The notes: generated by a model not told the origin, from the sequence alone. A stretch of DNA of 19,277 nucleotides from Desulfuromonadaceae bacterium UBA5613 (GCA_002424625.1 DIKR01000003.1:36938-56214); one strand, 5' to 3'; counted from the first letter of the stretch, positions 8,310-16,505 are shown. Numbers and translations: made by a program.

Positions 8310-9290
8310 ATGAAAACAGACTCTCCCGGACTCGGCCTTGTCGTTCTCAACATGGGCGGCCCTGATTCCCTCACTGCCATTCAGCCCTTCCTTTACAATC
8401 TCTTCTCCGACCGGGAATTGATCCAGCTGCCGGCCGGGGCGCTGTTGCAAAAGCCCTTTGCCTGGCTGATCTCACGGCTGCGCACCCCGAAGGTGCGGGA
8501 GAACTACCGGATGATCGGCGGCAAAACGCCGCAGCTGCGCTGGACGACCTTGCAGGCCGCCGGGATTGCCACAGCCCTTGGGCCGCAGGTGCGCCCTTAT
8601 GTGGCGATGCGTTACTGGCACCCCCGCGCTGACGCCACTGTGCAGCAAATGGCCAAAGACGGTATTAGCGATGCGGTCGTCCTCTCCCTTTATCCCCACT
8701 ACACCGGCGCCACCAGCGGCAGCAGCATTGCTGACTTCCAGCGCGCTGTCGCCAAATACCATCCGACTTTGAAGTTGACGATCATTAAGGAGTGGTATGA
8801 CTGGCCCGGCTATCTTGACGCCCTCGCCAACCGGGTGCGGGAAAGTCTGGACACCTATCATGAGCTGATGCGCGACGAGGTGCAGATTCTCTTCTCCGCC
8901 CATGCCCTGCCGCAGAAGTTCATCGACCGTGGCGACCCCTATCTTGACCATGTCCTGGCCACGGTGCGCGGCGTTATGGAGCGGATCGGCGAGCGTCCCT
9001 GGCAGCTTGCTTTCCAGAGCCGCAGCGGCCCGGTGCAGTGGATGGAACCCGGGACGTTAGAAATTCTCGACAAGTTGGCTGCCGAGGAACACCGCGCTGT
9101 CCTCCTCGTCCCGGTCTCCTTTGTCTCCGACCACATCGAAACCCTGGTCGAGATCGATGACGAGTTTGCCCGCCACGCCCACAGTCACGGCATTACCGAG
9201 TTCGGGCGCACCGCCTCCCTCAATGACCATCCGGACTTTATCGCGGCCATGGCGGCGCTGGTGCGGCACGAACTGGAGAAAAAGTCATGA
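8310..9290 (+). CDS. hemH: Ferrochelatase
   Basis: 326-residue enzyme that inserts Fe(II) into a porphyrin, peripheral to the inner membrane. It begins with the family LVVLNMGGPDSL (about 10-21) and contains LYPHYTGATSGSS (127-139). It also has SAHALP with catalytic His198 (196-201), FQSRSGPVQWMEP (235-247), and the acidic metal-side motif VSFVSDHIETLVEID (269-283) including His275. The QSR.GP..W..P pattern is what protoporphyrin ferrochelatases show; Gram-positive coproporphyrin ferrochelatases differ there. The ATG at 8310 has no recognisable Shine-Dalgarno sequence (the preceding bases are pyrimidine-rich), so translation may depend on coupling to hemE or on the palindrome. The stop overlaps the next start by 4 bases. 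Confidence 0.95.
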   Translation: MKTDSPGLGLVVLNMGGPDSLTAIQPFLYNLFSDRELIQLPAGALLQKPFAWLISRLRTPKVRENYRMIGGKTPQLRWTTLQAAGIATALGPQVRPYVAMRYWHPRADATVQQMAKDGISDAVVLSLYPHYTGATSGSSIADFQRAVAKYHPTLKLTIIKEWYDWPGYLDALANRVRESLDTYHELMRDEVQILFSAHALPQKFIDRGDPYLDHVLATVRGVMERIGERPWQLAFQSRSGPVQWMEPGTLEILDKLAAEEHRAVLLVPVSFVSDHIETLVEIDDEFARHAHSHGITEFGRTASLNDHPDFIAAMAALVRHELEKKS

Positions 9291-9463
9291 ACTGCCGGAT
9301 CTGCGCCAGCGAGTTCGATCCGACCGCCCCCTTGAGCGACCCGGCGGCCGAAATGGGAGATTTTATGGCCGGCGAGATCTACCACGATCGTGGCGAACTC
9401 TGCCCGCAGTGTCTTGGTAACCGCGGTCGTTTGACGATGATGTATTGCCGCGAGTACGATTGA
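9287..9463 (+). CDS. Small Cys-rich (zinc-ribbon-like) protein coupled to hemH
   Basis: 58 residues starting MNCRIC and ending YCREYD. It has two CxxC pairs (C3/C6 and C39/C42) plus C54, so it could bind zinc or iron. I do not recognise a named family. The ATG overlaps the hemH TGA by 4 bases (ATGA), the usual sign of translational coupling, and the frame keeps high third-position G+C like its neighbours. A role in metal supply or in control of ferrochelatase is possible but is only inferred from position. It is not a shadow of a longer gene. Confidence 0.7.
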   Translation: MNCRICASEFDPTAPLSDPAAEMGDFMAGEIYHDRGELCPQCLGNRGRLTMMYCREYD

Positions 9464-9506
9464 GCAGAGTCCCCCTCGTCTCTGAACTTTCTCCGACAGG
9501 AACCCC

Positions 9507-10112
9507 ATGCCCGCGGAAATCTTTCTGCACGCTCTCACTTCCTACTTTGTCATCATCGATCCGATCGGCTCGGCGCTGATCTTTCACAGCCTCACCTCCG
9601 GCGGCAGCCGCAATTATGCCCGGCGCATGGCGCTGCGCGCCGTCGGTATCTCAACGATTATCATCTTCCTCTTTGGCTTCTTCGGTGAAGCGCTCCTCGC
9701 CAAGCTCGGCATCAGCATCGCCGCCCTGCGCGTCTCCGGCGGCCTCCTCCTCTTCTTTACCGCTTTTCAGATGATTACCAGCGCCAAGAGCAACGAACGG
9801 AACTTTAGCAGCGACGAAATCGACATCTCCGTCTTCCCGATGGCGTTTCCCTTGCTCTCCGGCCCCGGCTGCCTGACGCTGACGATTCTCCTCTTCTCCC
9901 GACCGGCGGCACAGCATGAGACGCTGGCTCTCCTCGCCGCTGTCCTGGCGATCAGCGTGATCACCCTTTTCTTCCTGCTCCTGGCTTCGCATGTGGCCCG
10001 GATCATCGGCCGGACTGGCGACGATATCCTTCGCCGTCTCCTTGGCGTTATCCTCGCCGCCCTGTCGATTCAGTTTATTGCCGACGGAATCCGGCAGATT
10101 ATGAGCGGCTGA
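9507..10112 (+). CDS. MarC family integral membrane protein
   Basis: 201 residues with about six membrane segments. It opens with ALTSYFVIIDPIGSALIFHSL (about 9-29), the MarC/UPF0056 N-terminal signature, and has AFPLLSGPGCLTLTILL in the middle (about 113-129). A C-terminal segment reads RRLLGVILAALSIQFIADGI, all in family order. The biochemical role of MarC proteins is unknown, and the historical link to multiple antibiotic resistance has been withdrawn. The ATG at 9507 follows ACAGGAA. It starts 43 bases after the small Cys-rich gene, so it is likely the last gene of the haem transcript, ending at the terminator at 10138. Confidence 0.9.
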   Translation: MPAEIFLHALTSYFVIIDPIGSALIFHSLTSGGSRNYARRMALRAVGISTIIIFLFGFFGEALLAKLGISIAALRVSGGLLLFFTAFQMITSAKSNERNFSSDEIDISVFPMAFPLLSGPGCLTLTILLFSRPAAQHETLALLAAVLAISVITLFFLLLASHVARIIGRTGDDILRRLLGVILAALSIQFIADGIRQIMSG

Positions 10113-10137
10113 GTGGTGAAAGAATTTTTAATTGAAT

Positions 10138-10175
10138 AAAAAGAGCGCTTTGCCAGCCGGCAGGGCGCTCTTTTT
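10138..10175. terminator. Strong bidirectional intrinsic terminator after marC
   Basis: AAAAAGAGCGC (10138-10148) pairs with GCGCTCTTTTT (10165-10175), enclosing a second small stem TGCC-AGCC-GGCA. The A-run on one side and the T-run on the other let it work in both directions. It ends the marC transcript on the plus strand. Confidence 0.88.
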
Positions 10176-10200
10176 GATTCATTGGGGTGGGACAAATTAA

Positions 10201-10243
10201 AACCGCCCGTGCAGCTTCAGCCGACAGGCGGTTCAGTTTTTTT
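10201..10243. terminator. Second terminator, end of the RND operon (convergent junction)
   Basis: AACCGCC (10201-10207) pairs with GGCGGTT (10227-10233) around a 19-base loop. On the plus strand a T7 run follows after three bases. On the minus strand the stem runs directly into TTTAATT, fitting the end of the leftward operon whose last stop is at 10252. It separates the two convergent operons together with the hairpin at 10138. Confidence 0.7.
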
Positions 10244-10251
10244 GGTAATCT

Positions 10252-10668
10252 CTACCTCTTCAACAACTTCTCCACATCCTCCGCCACCTCTGTCGTCAGC
10301 CGCTTGCAATTCGCCAGATGTTCCTTGCTCTTCCAGCTATACGGCGCTGAAAGCGCCTTGCAGCAGGTGGTTTTGTTGCGGCTCTTGAAGAGATCGACCA
10401 ACTTGGCCGCATCCCGTCGCTGCCCCTTAAGACTCAGGGTCATAACTCCGCCGGTAATGGCGCCGCAGAGGCACTTGCTGCCGCCGATGCCACCGCCGAA
10501 GGCTTTGGCCATCTCGATGATCGTCGGATCAACATCGTCATGATGGGCGAGGAGGACTGATTCGCAGCAATTGCGGCCAAGAGTGAAATGATGGCCGGCG
10601 AGTTCACCGGCCGGGGTTCCTTCCCGCTTCTTTTTTTCCTGAAAAAGGCGGCGCAGATAAACGTGCAT
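10252..10668 (-). CDS. C_GCAxxG_C_C family cysteine protein
   Basis: 138 residues matching the C_GCAxxG_C_C (PF09719-type) pattern: GRNCCESVLLAH (31-42), FGGGIGGSKCLCGAITGGVM (57-76), then further cysteines C102, C103 and C121. Seven Cys in total, three of them in adjacent CC or near-adjacent CxC pairs, suggest metal or redox chemistry. Members are thought to be redox-active, with no settled function. No signal peptide is seen, so it is probably cytosolic. It is the last gene of the RND operon; its ribosome-binding site AAAGGA lies within the last codons of the DUF2892 gene, implying coupling. Attachment to an efflux operon hints at a thiol-reactive or metal substrate, but that is inference. 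Confidence 0.85.
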   Translation of the reverse strand: MHVYLRRLFQEKKKREGTPAGELAGHHFTLGRNCCESVLLAHHDDVDPTIIEMAKAFGGGIGGSKCLCGAITGGVMTLSLKGQRRDAAKLVDLFKSRNKTTCCKALSAPYSWKSKEHLANCKRLTTEVAEDVEKLLKR

Positions 10669-10675
10669 GTCTTAT

Positions 10676-10864
10676 TTAGTCCTTTATTCCCAGTTTGCGC
10701 AGAAGCGTCATCATCGGACACCAGTTCGTGAAGGCGCTCTGGAGGAGGTTGAGGCCGATAAAGGCGGTGAAGAAGTACCAGTATGGTGAAACAAAGTAAC
10801 CGAGGGTCACACTCAACAGGATAAAGAATCCGGCGATCAGGCGCAAGTAGCGGTTGACGGTCAT
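10676..10864 (-). CDS. DUF2892 (YgaP-type) small inner-membrane protein
   Basis: 62 residues with two hydrophobic helices (about 6-24 and 28-46) and the family ending FTNWCPMMTLLRKLG, where the conserved Cys-Pro follows the second helix. The same domain forms the membrane part of rhodanese YgaP. Its ATG overlaps the RND pump stop by 4 bases (ATGA), so its production is tied to the pump. A single Cys (C49) faces one membrane surface. Function is unknown; in this setting it may be a small accessory subunit or modulator of the pump. Confidence 0.85.
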   Translation of the reverse strand: MTVNRYLRLIAGFFILLSVTLGYFVSPYWYFFTAFIGLNLLQSAFTNWCPMMTLLRKLGIKD

Positions 10865-13800
10865 GGTTTGAAATTCCTTTCATGGGCGGCGGCGCGCTTG
10901 CCGCCGTAGACCAGCCAGTAAACGACAGGGATAACGATGAGGGTAAAGGCGGTAGAGGCAAAGACGCCGAAGATGATCGACCAGGCGAGGCCGGAGAAGA
11001 TCGGGTCGAGGGTGATGATCCAGTTACCGAGGAGGGCGGCACCGGCGGTGAGGAGGATCGGCCGGAGACGCACCGCGCCGCTCTCGATGATCGCTTCTTT
11101 CAGCGGCGTGCCGCGGCGCAGGGCGTGGTGGATGAAGTCGATGAGGATGATGGAGTTACGAACGACGATGCCGGCGAGGGCGATCATGCCGATCATCGCC
11201 GTGGCGGTGAAGAAGACCGGAGTCGGGTAGCCGCCGACGAGTTTGTCCTGCACCAGATTGAGAGCCCAGAAACCGGGCATGATGCCGATCATTGTCAAAG
11301 GGATGGCGGCCATGATGATCAGCGGCATCACCACCGAACCGGTTTCGATGAGAAGGAGGATGAAGATCAGCACCAGGGCGGCGCCGAAAGCGATACCGAG
11401 GTCGCGGAAGACGTCGAGGGTGATATTCCATTCCCCTTCGCCGCTCCAGACGACGTTGGTGCCGGCCGGGAGGGGCTTCTCCTTGATCCCCTTCGCGAGA
11501 TTGAGGACAGCGTTGACCGGGCTCTTGCCGGCCATCTCGCCGAAGACGTAGACGACCGGATGCAGATCCTTGTGGTAGATGGTCGGCTCCAGTGTTTCCT
11601 CGCTAAAGTGACCGAGTTCACTGAGGCGCAGCAACTGTCCCTGACTCCCTTTGACCGTGAGGGCGGCGAGATCGGTGGTCGAAGAGCGGCTCTCGAGCGG
11701 CAGGCGGACGACGATGGGAAGAGGGTTGCGGTCGCTGCCGACATGGAGAGTGCCGACCTGCTCGCCGGCGAGAGCCGTGCTGAGGGTGGCGGCGATGGCG
11801 GCATTACTGATGCCGCTGAGGGCGGCCTTTTCCTTATCCGGAGTAAAGCGCAGGCGGCGCTGCGGCGCTTCGACGGTGTCATCGACATCAACGACCTTGT
11901 CCTCCATCGCCATCCGCGCCTTGACCTCCTGCGCCGCAACGATCTGCTGGGCATAACTGGTCCCTGGCTCGCCATAGACCTCGGCGGTGACCGTAGCGAT
12001 CACCGGCGGCCCCGGCGGCACTTCGACGATCTTGAGCAGTGCCCCATGCCGGGCGGCGATGGCGGTGAGATCGTTGCGCAGGCGCAGAGTGATGGCGTGG
12101 CTCTGCATGCTGCGCTCGCTCTTGTCCACGAGATTGACACGGATATCGGCGAGATGCGGCCCCTGGCGCAGGTAGTAGTGGCGGACCATGCCATTAAAGT
12201 CCATAGCGCTGGCGGTACCGACATACGACTCGAAATCGGTGACCTCGTTGATCGTGGCGAGGTAATCCTCCAGTTCCCGCACTGCCTTGTCGGTCGTTTC
12301 CAGGGTCGAGCCTTCGGGAAGATCGATCACCAGCTGGAATTCGTTCTTGTTGTCGAAGGGGAGCATCTTCATCGGCACGAGATTGAACAGCGGCATGGCC
12401 AGCGAGCCGAGGAAGAGGACAATCACCACCCCGACGAGGAGCCAGGCCTTGCGCCGCGAATCGAGGAAGGGTTCGACGATACGACGATAGATGCGGTAGA
12501 CACGACTCTCTTCGAGGACAAAATCGTGTCCTCCTTTGCCGTACTGCCCCTTGAGAACGTGATAGGTCATCCACGGAGTAATGGTAAAGGCGACCAGCAG
12601 CGACATGATCATCGTCAGCGGCAGATTGATCGCCATCGGCCGCATGTAGGGCCCCATCATCCCGGTGATAAAGAGCATCGGCAAAAAGGAGAGGATGACA
12701 GCGAAGGTGGCGAGGATCATCGGCGGCCGCACTTCGTCGATGGCGGTGAGGACCGCTTCCTTCGGCGGTTCCTTCTTCATCTGAAAGTGACGAAAGATAT
12801 TCTCGACATCGACGATCGGATCGTCGACCAAAAGACCGAGAGCCAGGACAAGGGCAAAGAGGGTGACGCGGTTGATGGTGTAGCCGAACCAGTAATTAAC
12901 CAGCAGGGTCAGAGAATAGATGATCGGGATGGAGACCGCGACAATCAGGGCTTCGCGCCAGCCGAGAGCGAAGAAGATCAGGGCGAGGACGGTGACAATC
13001 GCGATCAGGAGGTGGGTGGTTAACTCGTTGACTTTGTGGTCGGCGGTGGCGCCGTAGTTGCGGGTGACGTGCACCTGTACATTGTCGGGAATGATGGTGC
13101 CGCGCATCTCCTGCACCATGGCGATGGTCTGGTCGGCGACCTTGACCGCATTCGTCCCCTTCTTTTTGGCGACGGCGATGTGGACCGCCTGGTACTCCTC
13201 GCCTTGACCCTCCTTCGCCCCGGCGGGTCCAAAACGCAGGCGGGTGTAGGTTTCGGCTTCGGCCATGCTGTCACGGACGGTGGCAACATCGCGCAGATAG
13301 ACTGGTCGCCCCTGATTGACGCCGATGACCAGGGAACTGACATCGCGGACATCGCTGAGAAAGGTGCCGCCGCGCACCAGGATTTCACGGTTGTCGCGCT
13401 GGAAAGAGCCGGCGGGCAGGTCGAGATTGGCGCCGGCGAGGGCGTTCTTGAGCTCAAGGAGCGAGAGGCCGCGGCCGCTGAGGGCGTGGGCATCGACCTC
13501 AACTCGCACCTGGCGCGGCCGGCCGCCGATGACCGTGGTCAGAGAGGTATTCTGCACCGACTGCAGGCGGTCGACGACCTCTTCCGCAACGCGGCGCAGT
13601 TCGTGATCGGAAACCTGAGCGGAGTAAAGGCTGAGGTTGACGATCGGCACATCGTCGACCTCCACCGGCTTGACCACCCAGCCGCTGACGCCGGGGGGGA
13701 TAAGATCGAGATTCGCTTGCAATTTGTTGTGAAGTTTGACCAGAGAATCGACGCGGTCCTGGCCGACATAGTAACGAACAGTGACGATAGCCTGCCCCGG

Positions 13801-14076
13801 CCGGGACATGGAGTAGACATGCTCGACGCCATCGATCTGCCACAGCAGCTTTTCGAGACGGGTCGAAATCAGCCGTTCGACCTCGGTGGCACTGGCGCCG
13901 GGCATCTGCACGTAAACATCAGCAATCGGCACGACGATCTGCGGTTCTTCCTCGCGCGGGGTAAGGACAAAGGCCGCCAATCCCCCGAGCATCGCCAACA
14001 GGAGGAGGATGATCGAAAGGTTGCCGCTGAGGAATTTCTCGACAATCCGGGTCGGGAAAGAGTGTTTAGTCGTCAT
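10861..14076 (-). CDS. RND efflux pump permease (AcrB/MexB-like superfamily)
   Basis: 1071 residues from the ATG at 14076. Proton-driven inner-membrane antiporter, expected to form a trimer joining the adaptor and outer-membrane channel encoded upstream. There is one N-terminal helix (about 18-40), a large periplasmic loop, a helix bundle (about 350-550), then the same layout repeated, the usual 12-helix RND plan. The proton-relay aspartates lie in LGLLVDDPIVDVENI (about D418/D419). In helix 10 the Lys used by AcrB is replaced by Arg in GIVVRNSIILIDF (about R973), and the CzcA-type metal motif is not obvious. Substrate is therefore uncertain: drugs, solvents or other organics fit best. A GTG three bases upstream is also possible, but GAGGA is better placed for the ATG. 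The adaptor stop lies four bases before. Confidence 0.95.
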   Translation of the reverse strand: MTTKHSFPTRIVEKFLSGNLSIILLLLAMLGGLAAFVLTPREEEPQIVVPIADVYVQMPGASATEVERLISTRLEKLLWQIDGVEHVYSMSRPGQAIVTVRYYVGQDRVDSLVKLHNKLQANLDLIPPGVSGWVVKPVEVDDVPIVNLSLYSAQVSDHELRRVAEEVVDRLQSVQNTSLTTVIGGRPRQVRVEVDAHALSGRGLSLLELKNALAGANLDLPAGSFQRDNREILVRGGTFLSDVRDVSSLVIGVNQGRPVYLRDVATVRDSMAEAETYTRLRFGPAGAKEGQGEEYQAVHIAVAKKKGTNAVKVADQTIAMVQEMRGTIIPDNVQVHVTRNYGATADHKVNELTTHLLIAIVTVLALIFFALGWREALIVAVSIPIIYSLTLLVNYWFGYTINRVTLFALVLALGLLVDDPIVDVENIFRHFQMKKEPPKEAVLTAIDEVRPPMILATFAVILSFLPMLFITGMMGPYMRPMAINLPLTMIMSLLVAFTITPWMTYHVLKGQYGKGGHDFVLEESRVYRIYRRIVEPFLDSRRKAWLLVGVVIVLFLGSLAMPLFNLVPMKMLPFDNKNEFQLVIDLPEGSTLETTDKAVRELEDYLATINEVTDFESYVGTASAMDFNGMVRHYYLRQGPHLADIRVNLVDKSERSMQSHAITLRLRNDLTAIAARHGALLKIVEVPPGPPVIATVTAEVYGEPGTSYAQQIVAAQEVKARMAMEDKVVDVDDTVEAPQRRLRFTPDKEKAALSGISNAAIAATLSTALAGEQVGTLHVGSDRNPLPIVVRLPLESRSSTTDLAALTVKGSQGQLLRLSELGHFSEETLEPTIYHKDLHPVVYVFGEMAGKSPVNAVLNLAKGIKEKPLPAGTNVVWSGEGEWNITLDVFRDLGIAFGAALVLIFILLLIETGSVVMPLIIMAAIPLTMIGIMPGFWALNLVQDKLVGGYPTPVFFTATAMIGMIALAGIVVRNSIILIDFIHHALRRGTPLKEAIIESGAVRLRPILLTAGAALLGNWIITLDPIFSGLAWSIIFGVFASTAFTLIVIPVVYWLVYGGKRAAAHERNFKP

Positions 14077-14079
14077 CAC

Positions 14080-15144
14080 TTATTCCTCAATCCGGGCGCC
14101 GCTGCGGGCTTTCTCGGTCGCACCGCTGACGATCGTCTCGCCGGCGCTGAGGCCGGAAAGGATCTCGACCTTGTCGCCGAGTTGCTGACCGATCTTGACC
14201 AGCCGGAAGTGGAGGATCTGGGCCTCGACGACATAAACGCCGGTCAGCTGGCCGCGGTGAAGGAGAGCGCTGCTCGGCACCAGGAGCGCCGAAGCAATGG
14301 CCGTCGGTCGGTGAGCGCGGACAAAGAGGCCGGGAGTCAAAGCGGCGTCGGCGGGCAACGATAATTTGACGCTAAAGGAGCGGGTTGCCGGGTCACTGAC
14401 GGGTTGAATTTCGCTGACGCGGCCGCTGATTGTACGCTGCAGGGCGGGGATTTCGAGTTGCATGCTTTCACCAGGGGCGATCTGACCCACCAAAGCTTCC
14501 GGGACGGCGATGCGCGCCTGCGGGATGCCGCTCCGTTCAATGACCAAGAGAGGTGTCCCCGGCATGACCGTGGAGCCGCTTTCGACCAGCTGCTCAGCGA
14601 TTATTCCCGCATAGGGGGCGGTGACCTGATTATAGGCGGCACCGGTGCGGGCCTGAGCAACGCCGGCGCTGGCGGCTTGAAAATTCTGCCGCGCCTGTTC
14701 TCGTTCTGCGGTAACGCGATCCAGTTCCTGCGGGGTAACAGCTTCGGCTCTGGCCAGCTGGGCGTAGCGCTCATAGGTCTTTTCCGCCAGATCGAGGCGA
14801 GCGGCAGCGGCCTCTCTGCTCCCCTGCGCTTCGGTTAGACGGTCATTGACGGTATTCTGCTCGATAGTAAGGAGGAGCTGCCCAGCCTTGACCGGCTCGC
14901 CGACCTTCACGGCCAGTCGACCGATGCGGCCATCGATGCGCGCCCCTAAAACACCGCGATCGGCACTTTCGATACTGCCGATGAAGAGATCTTGTCCCGT
15001 CACCGCCTGCGTCGCGATGACGGTGAGGGGCAGACCGACAATACTCTGCTGCTCTGTTTGCGTTGCCCCGGGTTCGATTTTATCCCCACAGGCTGCCAGC
15101 AGGAAAGTGATCAATATCAGCAGGAGCTTCATCGTCTTTTTCAC
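14080..15144 (-). CDS. RND periplasmic adaptor (HlyD/AcrA-like) lipoprotein
   Basis: 354 residues. The N-terminus is a lipoprotein signal with LLAAC ending at C19, so it should be anchored to the inner membrane from the periplasm. Domains in order are: first half of the lipoyl domain (GRIGRLAVKVGEPVKAGQLL, about 72-91), an alpha-helical hairpin rich in Glu/Ala/Arg (about 95-165), the second lipoyl half with YNQVTAPYAGII (about 171-182), a beta-barrel, and a membrane-proximal domain ending near EILSGLSAGETIVSGA. It bridges pump and TolC channel. The start is the GTG at 15144, with GAGGT 7 bases upstream and a GTGA overlap with the tolC stop. A downstream ATG at 15132 would shorten the signal's charged end. 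Confidence 0.93.
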   Translation of the reverse strand: MKKTMKLLLILITFLLAACGDKIEPGATQTEQQSIVGLPLTVIATQAVTGQDLFIGSIESADRGVLGARIDGRIGRLAVKVGEPVKAGQLLLTIEQNTVNDRLTEAQGSREAAAARLDLAEKTYERYAQLARAEAVTPQELDRVTAEREQARQNFQAASAGVAQARTGAAYNQVTAPYAGIIAEQLVESGSTVMPGTPLLVIERSGIPQARIAVPEALVGQIAPGESMQLEIPALQRTISGRVSEIQPVSDPATRSFSVKLSLPADAALTPGLFVRAHRPTAIASALLVPSSALLHRGQLTGVYVVEAQILHFRLVKIGQQLGDKVEILSGLSAGETIVSGATEKARSGARIEE

Positions 15145-16481
15145 GGGGAGACCTCATTTTTCGTTAAAATTGTCGCGACAAAGCGCCCCTCTTCGAAAAG
15201 GGCCTGTCCTGATAAGAAGAGAAGCTGAATATCGGCGGCGATAACAAAAGAGCGGGCCTGGTCGAGGGCGCTCTGTATTGTCAGGAGATCGACCAGATCG
15301 GTCAGGCCGCTTTCATAGCGTTGCTGCAGGAGGCGCTGACTCTCTACAGCCGCAGCTAAGCCCTGTTCAGCCGATTCTTTACGGGCGCGGGCTTCGGCAA
15401 TCCGCAAATCAACTTCCGCGCGGCGAAAAGTCTGTTCGCGACGGATCTCGCTGAGCTCAGCGGCGGCGGCCGTTTTTTCAGCGCGGGCACGAGCGATGCT
15501 GGCATCCCGCCGAAAACCGTCGAAAAGTTCCCAGTTCAGCACCGCTCCCAGCCGCCACGCTTCGCCATCGGCGCCGAAGGGGTGCGATTCATGGTGAAGA
15601 CCATAACTGGCGGACAGATCAAGACTCGGCAGATAGGCGGCTTGTCTGCGTTTGGTCGCAAGGGAGAGAGACTCGACATCAAGAGAAAAAGCCTGGAGAT
15701 CAGCACGCTCCGTGGCGGGGATGGCGGGTGGAAACGCGGCAAAGAAGGCGTCGTCAAGGGGTGCACTGATCTCGATCTCCCCCTCGGGTTGACCGATAGC
15801 AAGAGCCAGGCGGCGCTGGGCGAGAATGACATTGTTGCGGGCGGTTAGAACGCGGCGGCTGGCTTCCGAGTGAAAGACCCGGGCGCGCAGTTGATCGGCT
15901 TTCAGACCGATACCGGCGGCATAGCGCTCATCGGCAAGGCGCAACACTTCATTGGCCTCCACTGCGCCAGTCTGCGCGACTTGTTGTTCTGCCAAAGCGT
16001 TCTGGACGCCGAGATAGGCTTGAAAGGCGGCAAAACCCGCGCTTTCTCGACTCCAGTCGCTGCGCGCCTGCGCCGATTCGGCACGTTTACTGGCCTCCTT
16101 GATCCGATATCCGACATCGGCATTGAAGAGGGTCTGCTGCAGAGTCAGGCGGGTCTCGAAATCCTGCTGATGATCGGGATCGACAAGATTGTAAGCGGAG
16201 GAGTCCATGACGTTGCGCTCCTGGTTCAGAGCAACAAAGAGGCTCCCGGCCGGTTCGTTGGTCATGCTGAAAGTTTCACTGAAGTTGAGCTGCGGCAGAT
16301 AGCGACTGCGGGCTTCCCGCACTGCACTGGCTGCGGCCTGCCCCTGCGCCTGGCTGGCGAGGATCGCGGGGCGATCCGTCACCGCCCGTTGCACGGCCGT
16401 CGCAATATCCAGCGATTGCGCCAGGGCGACGCCGGGAAGAAAAAGAAGGAGAAGTATTAAAAATAGAATCTTGAGATGCAT
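15141..16481 (-). CDS. TolC family outer-membrane efflux protein
   Basis: 446 residues from ATG 16481. A cleavable signal peptide (about residues 1-22, ending GVALAQS) is followed by two OEP repeats with long amphipathic, Ala/Glu/Arg-rich helices. Typical stretches are SRYLPQLNFSETFS and, in the second half, AYLPSLDLSASYGL and QRYESGLTDLVDLLTIQSAL. These trimerise to form the outer-membrane beta-barrel and periplasmic tunnel. It is the first gene of the leftward pump operon. The frame is open to a TTG at 16502, but AAAGGAG 5 bases before the ATG at 16481 decides the start. It may also serve the divergent MacA-like exporter, which has no channel of its own in view. Confidence 0.93.
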   Translation of the reverse strand: MHLKILFLILLLLFLPGVALAQSLDIATAVQRAVTDRPAILASQAQGQAAASAVREARSRYLPQLNFSETFSMTNEPAGSLFVALNQERNVMDSSAYNLVDPDHQQDFETRLTLQQTLFNADVGYRIKEASKRAESAQARSDWSRESAGFAAFQAYLGVQNALAEQQVAQTGAVEANEVLRLADERYAAGIGLKADQLRARVFHSEASRRVLTARNNVILAQRRLALAIGQPEGEIEISAPLDDAFFAAFPPAIPATERADLQAFSLDVESLSLATKRRQAAYLPSLDLSASYGLHHESHPFGADGEAWRLGAVLNWELFDGFRRDASIARARAEKTAAAAELSEIRREQTFRRAEVDLRIAEARARKESAEQGLAAAVESQRLLQQRYESGLTDLVDLLTIQSALDQARSFVIAADIQLLFLSGQALFEEGRFVATILTKNEVSP

Positions 16482-16505
16482 GGAAGCTCCTTTATTATTC
16501 AAAAA

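Noticed and set aside
7194..8450. Minus-strand open frame of 418 codons over hemE
   Set aside because: Antisense shadow of hemE; the plus-strand protein has all catalytic motifs and a consensus ribosome-binding site.
8310..9290. Coproporphyrin ferrochelatase (CpfC) instead of HemH
   Set aside because: The QSR.GP..W..P motif and the length of 326 match protoporphyrin-type enzymes better, although substrate preference cannot be settled from sequence alone.
10882..13023. Very long plus-strand open frame (713 codons) opposite the RND pump gene, followed by another at 13036-14364
   Set aside because: Composition is dominated by Asp, Glu, Gly, Arg and His with no domain or hydrophobic core; this is the antisense image of a high-G+C gene with strong third-position bias. 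The minus-strand RND protein is unmistakable.
10861..14079. CzcA/CusA-type heavy-metal RND pump
   Set aside because: The helix-4 motif is VDDPIVDVEN and no methionine or histidine-rich metal path is evident; the subtype is left open.
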